Shown: piece after piece, positions 1-3,954 of the stretch
How positions within the stretch are numbered: the first letter of the stretch is position 1
Layout of the letters: each line of letters opens with the position of its first letter
From: Kiritimatiellota bacterium
GTDB lineage: Bacteria > Verrucomicrobiota > Lentisphaeria > Victivallales > JAADHT01
Length of the DNA stretch: 7,889 bases
Assembly (NCBI GenBank): GCA_013151705.1
Contig: JAADHT010000260.1
Location: forward strand, 1 to 7,889
Direction: 5' to 3'
Made by a program: the position numbers and the translations under genes
The notes under the pieces: generated by a model
Told to the model about the DNA's origin: nothing
What the model saw: the letters and a program-made list of their open reading frames with translations, nothing else
Database searches by the model: none

Positions 1-213
1 CAAAGTTTTGCGTTTTTTGCGTATGGCCTTAGCGCGTAAGCCCCAGCGACGTATCATCTGGCAATGTCGCCCCGAAAGGTGCGACCTACTCATGGTTCCC
101 CCGGTGTTGTTCGTAGTAGTTGCGGCCAATGAACGCATGGCATCAATATTCGTCTCAAGCGCGTCGCAATCAACAGCGGTTCTCGTTGGAAACGGAATGG
201 AACGGCTGAGGCA
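1..213 (-). pseudogene. Possible fragment resembling N-terminus of an alanine-racemase-fold (D-threonine aldolase-like) enzyme
   Basis: The minus-strand frame from base 213 to base 1 has no stop (71 codons) and runs out of the window. Its residues 12-26 read TAVDCDALETNIDAM, which resembles the opening of PLP-dependent alanine-racemase-fold enzymes (typical form: TPALxxDLDALExNIxxM). About 17 residues later RSHLSGRHC lies where that family has RPHxKxHK, but the PLP-binding lysine is missing. No ATG, GTG or TTG lies in frame before codon 26 (136-138). An ATG (214-212) starts one base after the prenyl synthase stop but in another frame, so a frameshift near the start could explain it. I infer a decayed or frameshifted neighbour. 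The match is by eye and short, the C-terminal part is basic and unconvincing, and it may be chance. Confidence 0.25.
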
Positions 214-214
214 T

Positions 215-1336
215 TCAATATTTTCTGTCGATCAAAAAATCCACCCAGCGATGGAGAAGGTTTTTGAAGCGCGACGCGGTAATGGCGTTCAAGCGTGTTT
301 TGGCGTCATCCAGTAAGGTTAAGGCTTTTTTGTTCACGCGGTCCGCGGCGCCCGACTTCTCGGTCAGGCGGCGGATCTCGTCGATTTCCGACAGGGAGAG
401 GCTTTTTCGTCCCACGAAGGATCGGAAACTCTTTAGTTCGTCTCCGTTTAGCGATGAGATCGTTTCAAGGAGGAGTATCGTGGGTTTAGCCTCTGATATG
501 TCGGAGCAGATTGGTTTGCCCACTGTTTTCTCGTCTCCGAACACGCCTAGCCAGTCGTCGCGCAGTTGGAACGCCGTTCCGGCGGTTCCCGCGAATTCCG
601 CGAGCGCCGCCACCCGCGCGTCCGACAGGATGGAGTCGTAGTTCGATTTTCGTAATTCTTCTCCTTGTGGAGAGGTGTCGATCGCGATCACCGCGCCGGC
701 GATAGCGCAGAACCTCAACAACGCTCCGGTTTTCAGTGAGAGCATCCTTTCCACCTCCTCCGAAGTCGGAGGTGTCGGGCGCGGGTGCGAGAACTCCACG
801 TCGAGAGCCTCGCCGCTGATAAGTGGAACCGTTACTTCCGAGTGAAGCAGTTTCGAGAGTAGGAGAACCGCCTCCTTCGAGATGCCCGCCTCCATCGATT
901 TCAAGAGCGTCGCCGCTGCCCAGCCCTGCTGTATGTCGCCCGCGAGAATAGCGAAATCGCGGCCGAACTTTTTCGCCGTCTTCGTATTCGCGTTGCTTTC
1001 GCCCGCGAGCGATTCCGCGAGTTTAGCATGTGTGGCGGGAGCGTTGCGCCGCATCGGATCGTCGTCTATGATGTCGTCATGCACCAAAGTCCAGTTGTGG
1101 TATATCTCAACCGCCGCGGCCGCGAATCTCGCGGATACCGGATTGCCGCCTAGTGCTCCGCACGACCAAGACAACAGAGCCGAGCGGATGCGTTTTCCGC
1201 CTTGCAGCGGGTAGTCCCGCACGGCTTCCTTAAGAAAGTCCGGCTCTATTTTGTCGGGGAACGCGTCGTTTTTTATCACAGCCGTCACCTTTTCGGCGTT
1301 TAGCGACAGTTCTCTTTTGAATTCATCCATATTCAT
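215..1336 (-). CDS. E-polyprenyl diphosphate synthase, probably geranylgeranyl diphosphate synthase
   Basis: This 373-residue trans-prenyltransferase condenses isopentenyl diphosphate onto allylic diphosphates to make a linear isoprenoid precursor in the cytosol. Visible family signatures, in order: GGKRIRSAL (46-54), first aspartate-rich motif DDIID at 87-91 in LVHDDIIDDD, LAGD at 131-134, KTG at 202-204, and the second motif QLRDDWLG at 257-264 followed by GD and GK (267-274). The first motif is DDxxD, not the DDxxxxD of bacterial farnesyl synthases, and a bulky Trp82 sits five residues before it, where an aromatic limits product to about C20 in archaeal-type GGPP synthases. C20 product is therefore an inference. 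There is an insertion of about 15 residues (about 106-124) between the first motif and LAGD, and the protein is longer than the usual 290-330. ATG at 1336 or a second in-frame ATG at 1330 could start it; AAAGGAA lies about 12 bases upstream of the first. Ends TGA. Confidence 0.93.
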   Translation of the reverse strand: MNMDEFKRELSLNAEKVTAVIKNDAFPDKIEPDFLKEAVRDYPLQGGKRIRSALLSWSCGALGGNPVSARFAAAAVEIYHNWTLVHDDIIDDDPMRRNAPATHAKLAESLAGESNANTKTAKKFGRDFAILAGDIQQGWAAATLLKSMEAGISKEAVLLLSKLLHSEVTVPLISGEALDVEFSHPRPTPPTSEEVERMLSLKTGALLRFCAIAGAVIAIDTSPQGEELRKSNYDSILSDARVAALAEFAGTAGTAFQLRDDWLGVFGDEKTVGKPICSDISEAKPTILLLETISSLNGDELKSFRSFVGRKSLSLSEIDEIRRLTEKSGAADRVNKKALTLLDDAKTRLNAITASRFKNLLHRWVDFLIDRKY

Positions 1337-1408
1337 ATTCTCGCGGATTCCTTTATTCGGGGCTGAAACTTAAGCCGCAGTGTTGGAAGAACTCCTTACG
1401 GATGTCGC

Positions 1409-1436
1409 AATCTACATCTTTTCCACGAGCGTTCAA
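1409..1436 (-). promoter_or_regulatory. Weak sigma70-like promoter candidate for the prenyl synthase
   Basis: On the minus strand TTGAAC (1436-1431) and TAGATT (1414-1409) are separated by 16 bases, each matching four of six consensus positions. The start codon is about 73 bases downstream. It is the best pair I found in the leader and lies after the candidate cobU terminator, but matches this weak occur by chance. Confidence 0.25.
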
Positions 1437-1476
1437 CGCGTTTCGCGAAAATATCGGATTAAGAAAAAAGTGGAAG

Positions 1477-1506
1477 AATAAAAAGCGGAGCGGGGACGCC
1501 GCGCTT
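1477..1506 (-). terminator. Candidate intrinsic terminator downstream of cobU
   Basis: Read on the minus strand, AAGCG (1506-1502) pairs with CGCTT (1487-1483) around an inner CGG/CCG pairing with a small bulge, and TTTTTATT follows (down to 1477). Orientation and position fit termination of the thiE-cobU transcript before the prenyl synthase. The stem is imperfect. Confidence 0.4.
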
Positions 1507-1533
1507 CGGTCGCCTCAGGGCGGGCACTCCAAA

Positions 1534-1548
1534 GACGGCGACGCCGTC
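1534..1548. repeat. Perfect 15-base palindrome GACGGCG-A-CGCCGTC
   Basis: Two 7-base arms around one central base in non-coding sequence. It could form a small hairpin or be an operator half-site pair; nothing nearby assigns a role. Confidence 0.4.
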
Positions 1549-1710
1549 GTTAATTCCCGCGTGCGAGCGTTTTTGAGTTTACCAGGCTGTGGCTGGCGCG
1601 AGAGCCGTTTTTTAAGTAAATTAAGCTTCGGCAAGGCTCGGCGAAGATATTTTGACGAGAGAGGAAAGCCGCGGAATCTAAGTTTTTTTTGAGTGCTTCG
1701 CGTCATGCCA

Positions 1711-1732
1711 TAGGCGGATAAATTCCGCCCTA
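1711..1732. repeat. Stop-codon hairpin GGCGGA-TAAAT-TCCGCC
   Basis: Arms GGCGGA (1713-1718) and TCCGCC (1724-1729) flank a 5-base AT loop, and TA/TA outside can extend the stem past one bulged C. The cobU stop TAG (1732-1730) lies inside it. On the cobU strand no T-run follows, so it is more likely a transcript-end stabiliser or a copy of a small dispersed repeat than an intrinsic terminator. The form GTAGGGCGGAATTTATCCGCC resembles intergenic palindromes I recall from other bacterial genomes, which cannot be confirmed here. Confidence 0.5.
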
Positions 1733-2254
1733 CTTTGGTTTTACGCGCGTTGGTATGCCGCAGACGGTCAGCGTGACGTTTGGAACGAGCGCGGCGATCG
1801 TCTGGTTCACGATTCCGGCGGTATCGCGAAACTCGCGGGAGACGGAGTCTGCCGGGACTATTCCGCAACCCACTTCGTTGGTCACCAGGACGACCGGGAC
1901 GTTTGAGCGCTTCAGGGCATCCGCGAGATTCGCGAGTTCCGCTTCGAATCTCGCCCGGGATTCGAAAAGAGCGTTTGCGGTCCAGATGGTGAGGCAGTCG
2001 ACGACAATGAGGTCGGCCCCCGCGGCTTTCGCGCGGGCGATGGCGTCGCCCAGCGCCACAGGCTCCTCGATGACGCTCCAAGCGTCGCCGCGCGCCTTTC
2101 TGTGGTTATCGACGCGCTCGCGCATCTCGTCGTCGTCGCCGACGACCGCGGTGGCGATGAAAAACGGACGTTCCGCGGTTTCCGCGAGTTTCAGCGCGAA
2201 GCGGCTTTTTCCGCTTCGGCATCCGCCCGTGACCAAATGTGAGAGTTCATTCAT
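1730..2254 (-). CDS. cobU: Adenosylcobinamide kinase / adenosylcobinamide-phosphate guanylyltransferase
   Basis: Bifunctional enzyme of the cobamide lower-ligand assembly branch: it phosphorylates adenosylcobinamide and then transfers GMP to give adenosylcobinamide-GDP. With this start it is 174 residues, the usual family length. Motifs: P-loop TGGCRSGKS (9-17), EMRERVDNHRKAR with His51 at the likely GMP-accepting position (43-55), VDCLTIW (85-91), VTNEVGCGIVP (124-134), and REFRDTAGIVNQ (140-151). An upstream in-frame ATG at 2272 adds six residues (MYIHSV). I prefer 2254 because it gives the family-like MNELSHLVTGG and its ATG overlaps the TGA of the upstream open frame as ATGA; neither start has a good Shine-Dalgarno. 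No other cobamide gene is in the window, so substrate may come from salvage or from genes elsewhere. The gene contains four copies of the CGCG-N5-CGCG motif. Confidence 0.93.
   Translation of the reverse strand: MNELSHLVTGGCRSGKSRFALKLAETAERPFFIATAVVGDDDEMRERVDNHRKARGDAWSVIEEPVALGDAIARAKAAGADLIVVDCLTIWTANALFESRARFEAELANLADALKRSNVPVVLVTNEVGCGIVPADSVSREFRDTAGIVNQTIAALVPNVTLTVCGIPTRVKPK
1825..2186. repeat. CGCG-N5-CGCG motif copies within cobU
   Basis: Exact 13-base matches at 1825-1837, 1922-1934, 2021-2033 and 2174-2186. The first two have the full CGCGA-NNN-TCGCG form. The last three share one codon phase (Ala-x-x-Ala, for example ANLA); the first is read Arg-Glu-Phe-Arg. Confidence 0.6.
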
Positions 2255-2475
2255 AACGGAGTGAATATACATCCTGATTGAGACAATGCCAAACTTAATC
2301 TTAAAGAAGGAGAAGACGGGGCCGCGAAAATCGAATATTTGTCTTTTCCGTTTTTTTGTTGCCAGTCTTTGAGTACGTGGAATCTTCCGCCGTTGAGGTA
2401 TATTATGGCTTTTGATTCTCCGCTGAAGAGTTTGGGAAATAAATCGCCTACGATGCGAGGGAGTTCTTGATCAAT
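2251..2475 (-). pseudogene. Open frame without canonical start between thiE and cobU
   Basis: A frame overlapping the thiE 3' end by 28 bases runs to a TGA at 2253-2251 that overlaps the cobU ATG (2254-2252). Read from an ATT at 2475 it has 74 codons. Residues 4-50 look protein-like (for example LPRIVGDLFPKLFSGESKAI and GGRFHVLKDWQQKNGKDKY), while the last 24 are Ser/Leu-rich and less convincing. No ATG or GTG, and no TTG before the last dozen codons, is in frame; upstream the frame is closed by a stop inside thiE. Codons (TTA, ATA, AGA, TCA, AAA) are more AT-rich than in thiE or cobU and more like the methyltransferase relic. It is either a gene that lost its start, the 3' remnant of a larger gene, or a non-coding spacer. 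I do not recognise the protein. Confidence 0.35.
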
Positions 2476-3110
2476 CCGCGGAGTTCGCGGACTTTCGCCG
2501 CGATATCGTCAGCCCGCGTGATTTCGGTCACCATTGCGATTATGGATGCTCCAGCGGCGGTGAGTTCGGGGATGTGCCGAGCCTTGATTCCGCCCATGAC
2601 GCTGAAGGGGATTTCGACCGAAGGGGCTATTTCCCGTAAAAGATCGAGACCCAGCGGTTTCATCGGGAGCGATTTCGTGCCGGTTTGGAATATGGGGCCG
2701 ATGTTTATATACGACGCCCCTTCTTTCATCGCGTCGACCACCTCGGCTTTGGAATGCGTGGAGACGCCGATTATGAGATCCGGAGCGATTTCGCGGGCTT
2801 CGAGCTGCGGGACGTCGTCCTGACCGAGATGCGTTCCGTCGGCCCCGCAGGCCAGAGCCACGTCCACGTGGTCGTTGATTATCAGCAGCATGCCGTATTC
2901 GTCCGTGACGCGTTTGAACTCGTCCGCTAGTTTCGCGGTTTCCGGTTTCGGCATATTTTTCTCGCGTAGTTGTACAACTTTGGCGCCGCCGTCCGCGATA
3001 CCCTTCAAGACATCGACGGGCGAGCGTCCCGCGCAGAACTCCGAGGAGACCACCGGATAGACGTCCACCCGCGAGAATCGCGAGATTCGTTCTGACAATA
3101 TCTCACTCAT
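2448..3110 (-). CDS. thiE: Thiamine-phosphate synthase
   Basis: Joins hydroxymethylpyrimidine diphosphate and thiazole phosphate to thiamine monophosphate, a TIM-barrel cytosolic enzyme. The 220 residues match the usual family length. Motifs: VQLREK (46-51, pyrimidine site), IIND (77-80), GTHLGQDDV (92-100), GVSTHS (115-120), INIGPIFQTGTK (135-146) with phosphate-binding residues, and VMGGI (171-175). The start at 3110 is set by GGAG five bases before the ATG and by the ATGA overlap with the upstream methyltransferase remnant; an in-frame ATG at 3128 would add six residues but lacks this site. Translational coupling to a broken upstream gene is likely. No TPP riboswitch is seen, and thiazole or pyrimidine synthesis genes are not nearby. 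Two CGCG-N5-CGCG copies lie within (2477-2489, 3070-3082). Confidence 0.96.
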   Translation of the reverse strand: MSEILSERISRFSRVDVYPVVSSEFCAGRSPVDVLKGIADGGAKVVQLREKNMPKPETAKLADEFKRVTDEYGMLLIINDHVDVALACGADGTHLGQDDVPQLEAREIAPDLIIGVSTHSKAEVVDAMKEGASYINIGPIFQTGTKSLPMKPLGLDLLREIAPSVEIPFSVMGGIKARHIPELTAAGASIIAMVTEITRADDIAAKVRELRGLIKNSLAS

Positions 3111-3815
3111 AGCTGCTCCGCCACGCAAGGCGCGGCCTTCTCTTCGTTTTCCGTCTTCCCGTGTTCAGGGTAGGTTATGGGGGCATCCAAGTTTATGAAT
3201 TCGTATTCGGGGGAATCGGTGAACAGGTTGTCTTTTATTGTTTCAAGTTTTTCAGTCGTCGCTTTTATCGCATGTTCCGACTGGTCTATGCCGATCCATC
3301 TCCTGCCACGAAGATGGGCGGAATTCAAAGTTGTTCCAGAACCGCAAAAGCAATCCAATACAACGCTTTCCGAGTTCGAGGATGCGCGAATTATCAAATC
3401 CAGCATATCGGAGTTCTTTTCCGTTGGATATTTGGGGTATTGCGGGTCCTTGTATTCCCAAATGTCCTGCACCCTTTTGCCGTCGCTCTCGTCGGCGAAT
3501 ATGATTTTCCTGGGATTCCCTGTCGAAGACCATTCAATCAAACCCATTTCATTCCATTTCTCCAATGTTTCCACGTCTGTTCTCCAATGCCTGCCCTCGG
3601 GGGGAGCAATGCCTTTGAATGGAAGATTTGATTTTCCGTTTTCCGTTTTTCGCATGGCTGATCGTCGAGGCCCTGCCTTTGGAGATTTTGAAATCGCCGT
3701 TTGTGGCGAATGGCGGATCGATGTAAACCAAGTCTATTTTTCCCTTTAACTTTCTATCATTCAAGAGATAGTTCAACCCTTGGATATTGTCGCTTTTTAT
3801 CAGTAGGTCGCGCAT
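3107..3815 (-). pseudogene. Broken N6-adenine-type DNA methyltransferase (beta-class, N6_N4_Mtase family)
   Basis: Two frames together give one DNA methyltransferase. The 5' frame (3815 to about 3650) begins MRDLLIKSDNIQGLNYLL and contains the catalytic motif IDPPFATN; the 3' frame (from about 3650 to 3107) contains GRHWRT, DIWEYKDPQYP, YPTEKN and the SAM-binding motif CFCGSGTT followed by WIGIDQSEHAI. Motif IV before motif I is the beta-class order. The frame changes at a tandem AAAACGG pair (plus strand TTTTCCG, 3632-3645); removing one 7-base unit gives AKNGKSNLPFKGI in one continuous 233-residue frame. Even so, about 100 or more residues normally found between the DPPF region and the FKGI-PP-GRHWR segment are absent, so an internal deletion is also inferred. 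AAGGA seven bases before the ATG is a good ribosome site. It is AT-richer than its neighbours and lacks the CGCG-N5-CGCG motif, consistent with acquisition. No restriction endonuclease is recognisable. The 3' part alone (ATG 3655) could be translated but lacks DPPF. Confidence 0.85.
3632..3645 (-). repeat. 7-base tandem duplication causing the methyltransferase frameshift
   Basis: Plus-strand TTTTCCG occurs twice in tandem, followed by TTTTT. The coding strand reads AAAACGG AAAACGG. One copy fewer joins the two methyltransferase frames exactly, so slipped-strand duplication, or rejoining at short direct repeats, explains the break. Confidence 0.7.
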
Positions 3816-3882
3816 TCGTCATTCCTTTGCCGTATGTGTCGGCTACAGTTGATATAAAAACTCGCGCAGCACCAAAGCGCTC

Positions 3883-3910
3883 ATTATGGAGTCAGTTGCA
3901 AAAGTCTGAA
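3883..3910 (-). promoter_or_regulatory. Weak promoter candidate before the methyltransferase-thiE-cobU unit
   Basis: On the minus strand TTCAGA (3910-3905) and CATAAT (3888-3883) are 16 bases apart, about 68 bases before the methyltransferase ATG. The -10 is good, the -35 poor. This 139-base gap after valS is the only intergenic space that could carry a promoter for thiE and cobU. Confidence 0.25.
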
Positions 3911-3911
3911 C

Positions 3912-3930
3912 GACCGCGCTTAAGGTGGTC
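3912..3930. terminator. Weak hairpin downstream of valS
   Basis: GACCGC (3912-3917) can pair with GTGGTC (3925-3930) using one G-U pair around a 7-base loop. It lies about 25 bases after the valS stop, but no T-run follows on the valS strand, so intrinsic termination is doubtful. Confidence 0.2.
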
Positions 3931-3954
3931 TAGTAGTTCGTTTTGTTTTCTCCT

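Larger units (their letters stand above)
1337..1729. other. Intergenic region between cobU and the prenyl synthase
   Basis: No convincing gene lies here. A 96-codon open frame on the plus strand (1402-1692) has no recognisable motif and no ribosome site, so I leave it out. The region holds a hairpin at the cobU stop (1711-1732), a run of eight T on the plus strand (1683-1690), a perfect 15-base palindrome (arms GACGGCG/CGCCGTC, 1534-1548), a terminator-like hairpin facing the cobU transcript (about 1477-1506) and a weak promoter match for the prenyl synthase (1409-1436). Confidence 0.6.

Noticed and set aside
8..316. 102-codon plus-strand open frame at the left edge
   Set aside because: No ribosome site or motif; it lies opposite the prenyl synthase end and the candidate fragment on the minus strand.
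1612..1690. Plus-strand terminators at T-runs 1609-1614 and 1683-1690
   Set aside because: No plus-strand gene ends here and the preceding stems are short or mismatched.
1402..1692. 96-codon plus-strand open frame between the prenyl synthase and cobU
   Set aside because: Composition is basic and irregular, there is no Shine-Dalgarno, and hairpins run through it.
1515..2081. 188-codon Arg-rich minus-strand open frame across the cobU 3' end
   Set aside because: It is the GC-rich alternate frame of cobU extended into the spacer; Arg/Gly/Pro-rich with no domain.
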